A DNA stretch of 64,000 nt from Astrothelium macrocarpum (lineage: Eukaryota; Ascomycota; Dothideomycetes; Trypetheliales; Trypetheliaceae). The position numbers and the translations under genes were made by a program. Shown piece by piece: positions 43,375-55,883 of this stretch. The notes under the pieces were generated by a model. It had not been told where the DNA came from and ran no database searches. It worked only from the letters and a program-made list of their open reading frames with translations. The stretch is from contig JAGEMR010000031.1 in NCBI GenBank assembly GCA_021030915.1, positions 62,001 through 126,000 on the forward strand. The letters are read 5' to 3'. Positions within the stretch are counted from its first letter, which is position 1, and each line of letters opens with the position of its first letter.

Positions 43375-45869
43375 ATGTTCTACAGCCATGAGGGTACGTG
43401 CTGTTCATTTGTGTCGGACTTACAGCAAACCGTGGTCATAACCACTAACTTCAACGCGTCTCAGTACTCACTTCACGCAAATATGGCGTTGCAACTATCT
43501 GGTGCGTGTAACCAACGACTTATTCAACGTTGTCCTAACCGATGGTAGGCTTGTCGCAACGCTGGGCTCGAGGTCTTCTCTACGTAAGGTGAACCGTAAG
43601 GACATCCAGGCCGTCAATGTCAAGAAGGCATGCGAGACAATCATCACGCCAACCGCGCCCATGGCTCTCCGTTTGCAGAGTAATCTCCTGTATGCGCCTT
43701 TTGCACAACGTTGTGACTTTGATGCACCTGCTCATCTCCACATTCTTCTTGCAGCTATGGTGTCTCGCGCGTCTACTCCCAGCAGTGTACATATGTGCTC
43801 GCGGACGCGCAGAACGCGCAACAGAGCATCCGTACGCTCTTTAGCGTCATACATACGGCTCAGCTAGATCCTGAAGCAGGCCGATCACGGTATACCAATC
43901 CATCTCACTGCAGCACCCTCCTTTACTTATGAACGGCAAGGCCAGAACAGCTTATCCTTCCCGACGATCCAGCCTTCTTGCCCGACTTGGCCGTCACTGG
44001 CCCTGATTTAGATGTCGCCCTTTTCGATTTGTCTACCTCAGTAGGCCCTTCTCACACAGGCAGTGTATTGTCCTCAAGCACTGCGCTCACCCAACCAAGC
44101 CCTACCTCTGCAAATGGCTTTGCCGGCGGTCTCGATATCTCTTCTTCCCCCGTCGGCATCCCAGTCGACCTTGACGATCTCGGTTTTCAAGCGGATGAAG
44201 GACCTAGGTCATTGGGTCCGCGTCCAAGTGATCTATTGCGACGTGCGGAGGATGAGGGCTTGCTACCAGAGCCCGATTTCTTAATCGATGCGGAAGGGAA
44301 TTTAATGGATTTTCCGGCTGAACAGCAAGCACGTCAATCTGCTTCGCAACCTGGTGACTTGCCCTCGACGCCACAACCCCATCTCCCAAGCAGTTCGGCT
44401 ACGGACACACGCTTTCTTCCCCATCACAGGACAAGCACAATTCAGGTGAATAACCGTCCTTTTTCTTGCATCCGTTCTGGTCTAACAAACATGAGGATAA
44501 ATTTCCTCAAACTGTAGAAGAAGATATCCAGCTTCCCGTGGCAGACGACTACGCACTCCCGTCCGACGTACAGCCTTTTCCGATTGCAGTCGCACCTACA
44601 GAAAAATCGCTTCGTTCGTCTAGCGTATTTGAAGAGCCCGAAGAATCCTCTTCCGAAGTGCAAGTACCTCAGCGCCGCCGTCGTCAACCAAAACCTATTC
44701 GTGCTGATCCTGTCCTCGAACTTCGCAACGCCGACCTTGCCCTTTGGAATACTGACTATGTAAGCAACATGCAAAAAGCTCGAGATGCCAAGCATGCGGC
44801 AAAATCTGCCAGGCATGCTGGGCAACATGCGGAGACATGGGTAATTGGACGGGGTCTTGGCAATGTGGGATGGGGTTTCGGGAGAGATCACTCGGTCACG
44901 AACCCTATACTTGCCCAACTCTTCAGTGGTGAGGCACTATGGCAAGGCGTAATGGGGATCAAGAGGCGCCAAGAAGGAGTGGAAGAAGTCGTGGAGGGCG
45001 AAGGCGTCGATGTGGAGGGCCGCCGAGTTCGGGCGCGCGAAGACGAAGACGAAGACGAACAAATCGCCCATGGAGCGCCAATGGATATCGACGAAGGCTT
45101 TCGATTCGCTGGCGAAGAAGAAGTAGAACTTCCCCGTGAAGCTCCCTCTGCGCTCGACCCACGTTTATCAGATACCATGCCCTGGAATATCACGGCTTCC
45201 CTCCGCCACTCCTCTGTTCCCCGCTCCACTGGTCCCGCATCCATCGCTGCTCATGTTGGTCCCTCCTCTGCTGGCGGGCCGTCCTCAATTGGCGTTTTAC
45301 CGGGAAGCCTTGGCAGCCATAGGAGCCGAGCCGGAAGCCGCATTGTCAGCGCAAGTCCCCTCGTTGGCCGCGGCCTGGGGCTTCCGCTTGATCCGTCCAT
45401 CGCTGCGGCTACGATTGGACAAGAAACCGGAACTATACCGTTGGTAGCCGGCGACGATCAGCATGCCTTTCCGAGTTCAGATGTTGGCGGTCCGGGTGGC
45501 TTTGAGACCTTTGGCGAGGAGTTCGAAGTGTACGGACCGGGCGCGGCCGTGGATACGCAGACTGCAGCAACTTCGCAGTGGGTGCGAGTCGCGCTGGATG
45601 CAGAGAGTGGAAACTTCCTCGAATTCGTAAAGACTGGGGTCAGAGGCCAGATCCAGGATGAGGAGCTCTATCTCGGGGAGGGGGAGGAGGTACGAGTGAA
45701 AGATGTGCAGGTAAGGTTTGATGGACTGTTACCCCCAGAACGCAATACCAGACTCGTAGCTGCATCGGCTTTGCTACATGTGCTTAGCCTAGCAAGTAGC
45801 GGCCTTGTCAGGGTGAACCAAGAAGAGGCGTTCGGCGATATTCGGATCAGTATCGTGGATGATGTATAA
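43375..45869 (+). CDS. rec8: Meiotic cohesin kleisin Rec8
   Basis: Six exons, 43375..43393, 43465..43501, 43549..43689, 43755..43889, 43941..44445 and 44496..45869, encode 736 aa. The N-terminal kleisin domain, spread over the first four short exons, reads MFYSHEVLTSRKYGVATIW, LVATLGSRSSLRKVNRKDIQ, APMALRLQSNLLYGVSRVYS. The SRKYGVATIWLVATLG pattern is the Rec8 form rather than the mitotic Rad21/Scc1 form. Rec8 holds sister chromatids together in meiosis and is cut by separase. A long acidic and Ser/Pro-rich middle follows, as expected for a region with separase and kinase sites. The end TRLVAASALLHVLSLASSGL is the winged-helix domain that binds the Smc1 head. Introns are 71, 47, 65, 51 and 50 bp. 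Meiosis-limited expression is expected, but the promoter shows nothing I can name. Confidence 0.92.
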
Positions 45870-46226
45870 TATGCTAGGAGCTTAAGAATCATGATACGAA
45901 GCAGGCGAAAGATGCATGACGGAATGGCAAAAGATCGAATAGCTTTGTGGGCTCGTTAATACCTCTGCGATTGATCAAGGGGGAGTACTTGAGATTGTTA
46001 AGACGGCTTTCAAATATCCAAGAATAGCTTCTTTGCTAATCAATCAAACGAATAATAATCACCTAAGAGGATATGATTATTGAAGGAATTATACCTAATA
46101 TACAAGAGTTGAAATTGGCCAGATGTCCCTTGGCTTCCGCTCCTCAATCCTCATGTCCCTTTCCAGAATACCTATATACGCCTGGCATCCGAACGCCAAT
46201 GTCTATTATCTAAGCCATGTCTGTAC
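45870..46226. other. Convergent intergenic rec8 / unknown gene
   Basis: A 357 bp AT-rich stretch between two 3' ends, presumably 3' UTRs. No gene is seen. Confidence 0.5.
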
Positions 46227-46873
46227 TCATTTTCCCAAAACGTGCTCTACCACGGTCATTGCGCTACCCGGGAGTACGTTAATCTGTATTAAACGACGGA
46301 TGTATGCCAAAATCCAGTTTTGGCTCGTTCGAGGCTGCCTGACATTAGCATCACTACTCCTGATGAGATTGTAATGAAAATTCTTTCACATACCAAGCCA
46401 TCACCCCTTGCCCCCAGCCCCGACACTTCGATCCGCTCTGCCTCCACCACAAACACATCACTCGCTTCATCTGCGCCTGTACTTTGGTCTTCTCGCACTA
46501 GATCCACCACCCAGGCGTCTGGGACGGAGCCTAGATATAAGCGTTCGTAGCTTGGCGGCGGATGTCTCCTCTCTTGCTGCTGGTCTTGCTGTCCCTGTGG
46601 ACCCTGGGGATCTGCTTGTTCTCCCTGCGATTGCTCTTCATCTCGCCCTGAGCCTTCCCAGGCTGGCGCCCGAACGAGGGCGTCGAGATCGTATCCGTGT
46701 TTGTAGATTCGGACATAGTCGTGCGGAGGAAGCAGAGAGCTGCGGCCAAGCGTGATGTATTTCCCGGCGGATGGGCGTGTGGGCTCAGGGACAAAGAGCG
46801 CCCAGTGGTGGGGTGTAGTAGACTCGACATCAGGAGGGTTGGGGAGGATGATGAGAAAGATGGGCCGGGGCAT
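46227..46873 (-). CDS. Unknown fungal protein, two exons
   Basis: Exons 46873..46394 and 46334..46227 encode 195 aa. I do not recognise a characterised protein. The N-terminus MPRPIFLIILPNPPD then HHWALFVPEP, the middle YERLYLGSVPDAWVVDLV and the end SQNWILAYIRRLIQINVLP form a pattern I associate with a group of uncharacterised small fungal proteins. The intron (59 bp, gtatgt donor, gctaatg branch, ggcag acceptor) is needed to reach the C-terminal NWILAYIRRL segment. Reading straight through gives an unrelated tail ending at 46289. A Gln-rich low-complexity run (PQGPQGQQDQQQERR) lies at about residues 90-105. The frame extends 5' to a GTG at 47044, but 46873 is the first ATG. Function unknown. 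Confidence 0.65.
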
Positions 46874-49810
46874 GGTGGAAAAAGAAGGATGTTGGTAATT
46901 CAAAAGACGACAGATACTGAAGATGGAGAGATGTAACCTTGGGAAAAGACAAATGGAGGGGCTGAATCTTGCTGCGGATGGAAAGAGAATTGTTGCTGGG
47001 TGTGGAAGGAGCGCATGATTTGGAAAACAAGTTCCATCAAGCACATGGTGAAATATCAGATCGACAGACGTAATCTATGAAGCTTTTGTATTTTGCATGG
47101 ACATTTGTTGACTCACCTCCCACTCTCGGTGTATTGGACGCGCGGTGAGAATCCCGGATACAAGTAGATTTCATCGTGGCGCTCAGGCACCAACTTACCA
47201 GAAGACGCTGACGACGAAGCCGAAACGTCATAAGCTATGAATATAGCATGGCTCTTTCTCGAAACAGACGCCGATCAGGAACAATAGAAGCCGATTGGAG
47301 ATTACTGCTGAGAAATATTGAGCGCATCTTGACAGTTTCGACGTCTGGATAGGGCGCATCCGGCTGGAGTCGGAGTCACGATGCCAATGTCAGATGGTGA
47401 GATTACAGTAGAAACCAGTCTTGGAAGCGGACGGAAATGACATCGGAACGCAAGGTCTTCTCTGAGGTCTGTGAGCCCTGGTCCTTAATCTTATAAACGG
47501 GCGGAGCATGATGTTTTTTGATCGAGCTGGGAGTGTGACTAACTGATGGGTGACTCTTACTTAAGGCTGTCCAGACTCCGCCCTGTTTCCCACGTCCACC
47601 CTTCTTAGCCACGCTGTGCATTTCGTATATTTCCAGTGCTGGCATGGGCGAAGTTGATCCAGCTGATAATTGGGACGAGAATCCGCCTTCGTTGCAGTCT
47701 CGTCTCTTATCATGTGTGTACACGGTTCGTTTCTGTTCTGCGTCGCCAAGAACAGTACGCGTTACGTCTCAAGGCGTTTACGCGTTTGCTTTGTCTCAAT
47801 ATATATCTACAGTCCGACGATGATCCTTCGTAGCCATCAAAGTCTCTCGTCCTTGTCGATATTGCGAACACTTCAAGTCGAACACTTACCCAACCAGTGT
47901 CCTTTGTTCCCCCGATCAAAGAACACGTAGTCTCCATTTGCTCACTCTAAGCAGTTACGATTTTGTGGCAAGCAGGAACTGTGCGATCCCAATATTTTGC
48001 CCAAAGACAGCGAGAAAAGACTGGAAAGTACTTGGTTGTTGGCCTTCCAATGGGCGTGTCGAAGAATGTTTCCAGAGAACTTAAGCACCTTCAAGAGGAT
48101 ATGCCTCCATGCACGAGTCTGCCGGCCTTGAGCTTGGTATCACTGGGGTTTGCAATAAGAAATGTCACCCGCGACCGCGAAAGACATCGTTCGCCACACA
48201 GCTCGTAGAAAAGACCCCAATACCATTTCCAGCAACGAGAGACCGTGAGCAATTCGTTGAAAAGCAGCTCCCAAGATTTTCTCGTTTATCATTGCCGAAA
48301 GCCTCCCCATAAGGGGTGCGGAGAATTCTCTCTCTGGTGATCGCAGGATATTTCTTATTGCAACTTCTGGTGGTATCTGTAGATAATCAACGTCATGCCT
48401 AAAAGGTTCACGCCGGTACTCTTTACAGCCTCTGACCCTTAAAATGCTCATTGTTTCCATAGAACTCTCTGGCAATGTTTGAACGAAATTTTGGTCATTA
48501 CATTGACGTACAACAGAACCATATCTCTGATAGAAGGTAACACACAGAAGGAAAGTACAAAGAATATCATTCCTATGAAGCTTGGAGGGTAGAGTCCTCG
48601 GTTCTAGCCTTTACTTTACTGCGCAACGACCATGCATAGCTTTTCACTTCCATGAACGAGTGTCACTCAAAAAAAAACAAAAGAGTCTATTGTAACACCT
48701 CTCAGTCCTCTTTCGGTCATCAAATTTATACTCGGAATTTTTCACGAGCTTCTTTACCGTTGAGAAGACTTGTGCTGGAGAGACATGAACTCGGGTCTCC
48801 CTCTGGAGCCCTCTTTCTTGACTTGATGGTCTTTTGTAGCAGACGCTGAAAGCCAACAACCAGCGTAGCGCCACGCAAATGCAACATGATTGGTTTGGAA
48901 TGGGAGAATATGGACGTCATGTGGATTTCCTTGCAACAGGAGCATCGGCCATGGAGTTACAATATAGGGGAGAATATTTCTTTGAGAATCTCGACAACAG
49001 ATTTTACTTTGGTGTGCATGATTCGCGTTCATGGGACTGATTTCCGATACATTAAGCTTGTCATCTAGAAGACAGCGAATATTGCTTTTGACAAGTTATC
49101 ATGCAACGTGGACTTTGTTGTGAGATGTGAATACTTTTCCCAGTCTCTGTTTCGATCATCTTGCGTTGTGCAAAAAGCGTTTCATTAAACTCTATGCCAC
49201 AGTCTGATGGATCTTGCCTGTTAAGATTACAGTTTTCAACGTTCTGTTGTGTAACCAATACTGAATCCACAATAGGCTATATCGACAAGCAACGGTAATG
49301 CAGCCGCAATGTTTTCATCAATTGTAGGCCCATCACATACGCACGATAAACTTGCAGGCAATTGGAAGAACGCATCTCGGCAAGATCAGACAGGTGTCCA
49401 GGGTGCCATGGCGCTGGTAGGGATGATATCCGAGTGAGATCAATTAGATAGGGTAGGCCCGCACAGCGTTGAGAGGATAAAGGATGAGCACGCAATAGGA
49501 GACGAGATTTGCATATAGTGGTCCCATGCAGAAGATCACATCGCGATGCCATCCAGATAGAGGTTCGCGCCAACGGTTCAGGCAAATTTTGCCTGTTTCA
49601 AGAAGTTGAGGTCCCAGTAGTTAGGATAGGCGTAAGATAGGGAGATGATTATCAAGATAAAGGCTTTTCCTAGTGCCACAAAAGCCACCGATAGGCTGGG
49701 AGATGAGCTTACATGACAGCCTATCTCGCGCTGTGTCGTAGTCGAAGCATCTATTTAAACTGTCTTGTATCTTCGGAATCAAGTGATTTTGTCGGTCGCA
49801 CTTTTTGCTT

Positions 49811-49829
49811 CCCCCCCCCCCCCCCCCCC
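49811..49829. repeat. Homopolymer of 19 C
   Basis: An uninterrupted run of 19 cytosines ends just before aaccatgg. Length is prone to assembly and replication error. Confidence 0.9.
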
Positions 49830-52410
49830 AACCATGGAAAGGTGGATGTCAATCGCAATCCGCATCGTCACGCTTCTCGCCCACACAACTCCATGACACC
49901 TCCCGCGTCGCGCTTACTACCTAGCCTCGATGGCAGAGATGACCCCCGCTTTAGCTATTGAGGCGTCTGAAGAGCGGCGTAGCAGCATGGCACGATGCAC
50001 GCACAAAGTCGGATCACAAAGGCACAGCCATGAGTCGGCGCATCCGGACAATCGAAGATGAGCGACGGAGGTGCTGCGCGAGACGGTTTAGCCTATTTCC
50101 CAGGGCGTGTTCTGGTTGGCGTCATGATACCCCACGCCCCGCGGGGTGGCAGGCAAGCTGGCCGGACGCTTCGAGTGGGCAGCAGCACACGACTCCTCTT
50201 GCCCCTCTCTCCCTCCCCTCCCTCCCACGTAAACGTTGGGGGCGCTCCGATGCACGCGGCGCTTGACGACAACTCACTTGCAATACTCGAGCCTGACTTG
50301 ACAAGAGCAAAAAGGTGGCTTGTGACATTCGGCCGAAAAGGCCAGCAAGGGCCAGGGTGTCAATGCTGGGGGGAATAGGCACGGCAGGGTGAGATTTCTG
50401 GCTCACACGCGGGATGCCACTTTCGTCCACGGCCATCAGCGTTGGATTTCGATGGGATGTTGTGCCGTTGGCAGAAGCGAAGCGGCCGTGCGCACGAACA
50501 CAGTGGAATCGGGTACAACGTGAAAGAGCTGGCTGAGGTACGTTTTCGAACACTACTCGCACGTCTGGCCGGCATACTAAAGAAGTCTGGACAGCCCCCC
50601 ACACGTTCAAGGCGCGTGGCGCTGGGATCCACTTTGGCTCTGCACACCATCGCGAACATCCCTGCTGAGGCAAAACCTTGCATGCATGCACGGTTCCAAT
50701 AGCCTGGTCCCTTTCCCGTCAAACTCGGAATGAGAGGCACCGACAATCACATGTCAATTTTGCACTGACTAAGCGGTGGGGTGCGCGGCCATCGTTCGAG
50801 GATACTGTACGACAAAGATACGGCGTTGGAGTCGAGGCGCGGAGGGGCAAAGGGGGAGGGGGGCAAGGTCTGCAGTCTGCGCAGCTTGGGCAATTCTAGG
50901 CTAGTCCTCCTCCTGTGCACTGAGGTGGGCATGGCGATTTGCTGATCGACATTCACGCGCGAGTCATGCACGCGCCACTTCCTCACCACCCTAAAAAGCA
51001 AAACCTGTTCAAACTTTGACATCACGGGGCAGTGGTTATTTGTATTTTCATTGAAATTTTTCGGTGCATTCCAGACGGCAGCCGCAGCCGCTCTTCCGAG
51101 CAACGGGCGAGGCGCAAGGCGGGATGATCAGAGAAAGCGGGAGAAAGGGATGAGAAATTTGAGATTGCATCGGGATGCAGATGCAAGCGTTCTTAATCTA
51201 CCTTGATCCCAGACGTCGAGTGGGATGCGTAATGAAGCAGAGCCAAAAGGCTAATATACAAATCCATCTTTGCGCGGATTGCTAGGGCTGATTGAACTTT
51301 GAAACCCAGATGAAGCATCGCCGGGAAAATTATCCGCGGAATATACCGTCCGCAGAGCCCAGGTGGTCATGTGTAGGCACTTGCGAGATAGGTAGGTAGG
51401 TAGATACCAGTGTTCTTGAAGCGAGATGAATCGACACCCGTATTTATTTTTTTCTTCAAGACGCGTGCGTTGCCGAGCTGGCACGTGCCCGGCATGTTAA
51501 GGTTAACGTTCTTTAGCTTTTTGCACATGTTTCATGATGGTGAAAATTGATGAATGGACGGCGGGCGGCTAATTGTCGCCAGCAAAACACGGCGCATGCA
51601 CCGCCGGTGGAGCCCGGAATACGCTGGTGGAACCCTCGAAAACAAGTCGGGTTGAGCGCGGAGTTGACTCCGGCAAATGCGAGCACCATGCTCTGTCTAT
51701 GGGCGTGGAAGACGGAGCATGCTGGTGGTGCGATAATGGGGGAGAGGAGCGTCGCAGGTGTGCAGCAATTGGAGTGCTGGCATCGCTGTCCTCGTTTGTC
51801 GGCCGGGGGGGCAGGAGCAAACTTGGTGGACAGCTTGGTCTGTCTCGCAGAACGTTGAGCATGCAGCGTGCGGCAGGCCAAGCTTTGTCCCAACCGCGGC
51901 GACAACGACAGCTGCTTTCTTTCTCTACGCACGATCGCCACATGCACCATATCGTCTGTGGCTCGCATTGCCTGCTGTTGCGGCGCACGTTGCACATTGC
52001 ACACCGGCCCCGTCCATGGCACACAGCAGCAGCAGCGTGGCCTGGCAGTTTGGCAGCGCTGATCAGGGAGAACTGCCGTCGCAAGCTCACGCGGCTCCCT
52101 GCATAACAGCAGAGGCACGCTGGATGGAGGACTGGTGCTGGTAAGGTAGTGGTACTTGGGGACCGCCGGGCTCCTCGTCATCGAGGGGAGCGGGTGGGCA
52201 GCGCGCGGGCAGCGCAGCGCATCGCATCCTCCAGACAGGGCGGCGAGCAAGCGACTGCATGGTCGCGGCGTAGGGAGCTCGTCGCCATTCTAGAAGAGGC
52301 ACGGGCAGACTGGGCAGACTGGGGAGAGCAAGCCACGGGGCCGGGAGAGGGTGCAGGCCCCCCACCCGCCGCATCGACGCCAGGCGTGGGCCGGCCTCTC
52401 ACAGCGCCTC

Positions 52411-52480
52411 TGCTCCATGTTGCTCCATGTTGCTCCATGTTGCTCCATGTCGCTCCCTGCTGCTCCATGCTGCTCGCTCT
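52411..52480. repeat. 10-bp tandem repeat carrying ATGs
   Basis: Four perfect units of tgctccatgt are followed by degenerate copies (cgctccctgc, tgctccatgc). Each intact unit contains an ATG: 52417, 52427, 52437, 52447, and also 52467 in a degenerate unit. It lies 330-380 bp upstream of the areA ATG. Confidence 0.9.
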
Positions 52481-52597
52481 CTCCACTTGCAGCGCGCTCT
52501 CCACTCACCTCCCACTGACCCTCGTCGCCCAATTTGGCCAGAGCCCGCTCCTCAGATCCACTCTCCTTCTCCCGAGCTGTGCACCTCCCGACGGCCC

Positions 52598-52625
52598 TCT
52601 GCTCTGCTCTGCTCTGCTCTGCTCT
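52598..52625. repeat. TCTGC pentanucleotide repeat
   Basis: Five and a half copies of tctgc/gctct in the presumed areA leader, about 170 bp before the start codon. Confidence 0.85.
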
Positions 52626-52795
52626 CCTGTCTGCATCCGGATCGCGACTCTGCTCCTCGTTCACCCAGAGCTCGTCGTCCTGACTTCCTCAACCCCCCCT
52701 CCCCCCAAAGGCGAGAGTCTGGCCAGCTCCCCGATCCAGCGTGCTTCTCGTCGCCCTCGCCCACGCTCCACTCTGAAGCGCGGGCCCCCCGCACC

Positions 52796-55700
52796 ATGGA
52801 CGTGGGGGCGTCGACCCTTTCGCAAGAGCTGGAGGCCGTCATCATTGGGCCAGAGTGCCTCGCTCTCCACACTTCCTCTTCCCCCAGGCAGGTTCGGAAG
52901 CCACCAGCCCAGTACGAGCACTCCAGCGGCTCCTCGTCCGCCATCCAGTCCCTCACGTCGGCCAGCACGCTGGAGTCCAAGCTGGATTTCTCACCGCGCG
53001 ACACCGCAACCCGCAACGGCGTCCTGGGGGAGACCGTGTTTCCCATCTGGAAGGACGATAGTGGGGGCCGCGAGCCAGAGAGCCCGGAGGCCATGCAGAA
53101 AGAGGACCCCCTGGCCACCCAGATATGGCGTCTGTACAGCAGGACCAAGTCCCAACTGCCCAACCGTGAGCGCATGGAGAACTTGACCTGGCGCATGATG
53201 GCAATGCAGCTTAAGAAGACTCGGGATCTTGAACCAAAAGGGTGGGTCCATGGCTCGACTGATGCCGCTAATTGCGTGCTCCTCGTCCCCCTTTCACTAT
53301 CACTGCCCGTCAAAATCAATATTAATGTATTTCCACTTTAGGTCGCCGTCTCAGCACCGACCGAGACCGAGCACTGCTCCCAGCGGCATTGCGCAATTAA
53401 GGAAATCTGCCGATCAGACTTCGGGACTTCACGTCGACTCCATGAACCTGGACGATTTCATCTTCCCTTCAAACATTGCCTCCCCCGCTGGCCTGTCGCC
53501 CTCACCTGCGCATGATGCGTTGCCGAGCGCCTCCAATGCAGCAGCAGCAGCAGCAGCAGCAGCTTCTGCCATTCCAATCAAGAAGCAAAGGGAACTGAGA
53601 GATCAAGAACTGCACATCTCGCGTGCTTCGGCACCCTCCGTCCCGCCTGCCCAAAACAGGAGCAAGAACGAGTTTGGCTATGTCCAGAGGCATGTACGGA
53701 AGACGAGCATCGACGAAAGAAGAGTGAGTCCTTGGATCTCATTGCTCCCCCCTAGCATTGATCACTGATCGGAACAGCCACCCAAGCGACGGGCCGAGAA
53801 TTCTCCTCATGTCCCTGCTGTCAACAATATCATGATACCCAGCGATCCTGACTCCGACGCCGCCCTGAACAATTACTCGCTCGATCATACATCTCAGCCC
53901 TCCATGTTTTCCTCCAGACCGCAACACCACCCTCATCTACCTTTCAACCTCAGTACATACCATCTCGATAATGACCCCATTCTCCACTCCGCCGGCCCTT
54001 TTCAGCAGAGCTTCACTTTCTCTCCAGTCCCTTCGCCTATTGCGACAACCGGAAACTACTCGTCCATGTACCACCAAACCCCTATGAATTCGTCTCTAAC
54101 TTCGACCGATTATTATTCGCCTCCTGGCTCTGCACATCCTTCTACAGTCTCAACGCCTCAACCCGTACCGGATGGTGAGCATAATTTTTTCGATCCAGCT
54201 TCGTTTGACCGTAGGCATCAGCGGCAGATGCAACCCTTCAGTACTCGTCCGGCACAAAATCTATCAACTACCCTTCAACCCCAATACGTCTTCAATCCCA
54301 ATGGCAATGAAGTCTTCAACGCTGCCACTACGGCTGGACAGCCACAATCTTTCACCCAAGCCTCATTCAATTCTCAGAATCATGTCAATCCATCACATGT
54401 ACTTCAAACCGAATATCCAACTGCTGCTCACGGGCTGCCCCGCAATGATACCATGTTTACCTTCGGTACCGACTCGGACCAGGACGACGACGAAGTCGTG
54501 GGCAATATGATGATGCAACAGGAGTTCTCCCCACTGGATGATCCTTCCCTGGACATTTCAAGCAGCTATCAATGGGACGCTAGCACTCTTCCTAACTCTC
54601 ATTTTAATCCTGCTGTCGCGGCACGTTATCCCGCTGGACCTCCCCGGCAGCAAGTCTCCATTGGTTCTACAGAAATGATGCCTTCTGGCCACGAATGGAA
54701 CTCGCAGAGCACAATGACTCGTACCCAGGGTTCTGCCGCTTCTGTTTCTGATATTCGAAACAGGGGTCCGGATCCCAGAGTGAAGAAGATACCTCGAACA
54801 AGTTCAACGCCCAACACCATCGGACTTGTTCAGCAGGCGCCGTTCAACCAGCATGCTCAGTCGTCGCCATCGTCTCCCCACGAATCAGCCTTTTCTTCCG
54901 CTGCGCCTTCGCGCCCTGACTCTCCAGGGGGCTCTCGACAGAACAGCAACCAAAATCAAAGCCAAGGTGGAGAAAACAATGGCACCCCAACCACGTGTAC
55001 CAACTGTTTCACACAGACAACTCCACTTTGGCGTCGGAATCCCGAAGGCCACCCATTGTGTAATGCCTGTGGTCTCTTCCTCAAGCTCCATGGGGTCGTA
55101 CGTCCACTGAGTCTCAAAACTGATGTCATCAAGAAACGCAATCGTGGCTCAGGTAATACCGTCGTCCAAGGTGGCGTTGGCACATCGACGCGCGCTGGAG
55201 GCAAGAAAGGCCGGAAAAACAGTACCAGCATCGCCAACGCAAATGCGGCTCATGCAAGCATTGGCGCTACAGGACCTTCCTCAGCTGTCATCGCTCCTGG
55301 TCCAGTCGCGAATTCTGGAGCAGCTACAACCCCGACGAGCGGCAAGGGCGGCAGCGTAGCAGGTGACAGCGACAGCCCTCGCAGCACGACTGGCAGCATC
55401 AACGGCGGCCTCGCCTTAAGTAACAGCACCACCTCAACTCCAGCCTCTTCCGCTGCCAAAGCCACCGTTGTTCCCATTGCCCCGGGGCCGCCAAAGCCCG
55501 CATCTCACTCAGCCACCGCAACCAATAATCCCAATGCATTGCCGCATGCTTCCTCTTCAACCCTTGCTATGCATCCTACAGTTGTAGGGGGTGCTCGTCC
55601 AGTTACGTCTGCGACACCAAAACGACAACGTCGCGCGAGTAGGCCCGGCGCGGTTGCTATCGGGCTGGATAGTGAAATGGCGGATGCGGAAGACACAAGC

Positions 55701-55883
55701 GGAGCTGGACCGATCGTGAAGCCACCAGGAGCGCGGGGAAAGAAAGAGCCAGGGAATATGGGGAGCCAAATGGCCGGAGGAGGATTTGTAGGAGCCGGTG
55801 TAGGAGGGGGTGGTGGTGGTGCTTCGGGTGCGGGAGGAAAAGGGGGTGGGCAAGAATGGGAATGGTTGACGATGAGTTTGTGA
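52796..55883 (+). CDS. areA: GATA transcription factor AreA, nitrogen regulator
   Basis: Exons 52796..53241, 53342..53723 and 53778..55883 encode 977 aa. AreA activates genes for secondary nitrogen sources when ammonium or glutamine is scarce. The conserved N-terminal fungal block DPLATQIWRLYSRTKSQLP...TWRMMAMQLK lies at residues 104-140. The single GATA finger is C683, C686, C704, C707 (CTNCFTQTTPLWRRNPEG...CNACGLFLKLHG), followed by the basic tail VIKKRNR. The last residues EWEWLTMSL are the conserved C-terminus that in Aspergillus binds the co-repressor NmrA. An Ala run from a GCA repeat (53538-53563) and a Gly-rich stretch before the end are low-complexity. Introns are 100 and 54 bp. I chose ATG 52796 (gcaccATGg, good context); the frame is open 5' to ATG 52427 inside the 10-bp repeat, giving a possible extended form. 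The leader is GC-rich and repeat-laden. Confidence 0.96.
53538..53563 (+). repeat. GCA trinucleotide repeat encoding poly-Ala in AreA
   Basis: About eight and a half gca units encode an uninterrupted alanine run within exon 2 of areA, in a Ser/Pro-rich region without known structure. Confidence 0.9.

Larger units (their letters stand above)
46874..52795. other. 5.9 kb stretch without a supported gene, upstream of areA
   Basis: From 46.9 to 49.7 kb the sequence is moderately AT-rich with only short, unrecognised frames. From 49.8 kb it becomes GC-rich. It contains a 19-base C run (49811-49829), a taggtaggtagg run near 51389, a 10-bp repeat (52411-52470) and a TCTGC repeat (52598-52625). Large overlapping frames at 51513..52250 (-), 51573..52106 (+) and 52149..53186 (+) are low-complexity products of GC-rich DNA. 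This looks like an extended promoter and leader for areA. GATA core motifs occur (for example aagatac near 50815 and gagataggtag near 51386), which could allow autoregulation; this is inference. Confidence 0.5.

Noticed and set aside
51513..52250. Long minus-strand frame and its plus-strand counterparts at 51.5-52.1 kb
   Set aside because: Mutually overlapping, Cys/Arg/Pro-rich frames typical of GC-rich non-coding DNA, with no domain.
52427..52795. N-terminal extension of AreA from ATG 52427
   Set aside because: The extension is translated simple repeat; ATG 52796 has better context. Kept as a possible isoform in the findings only.
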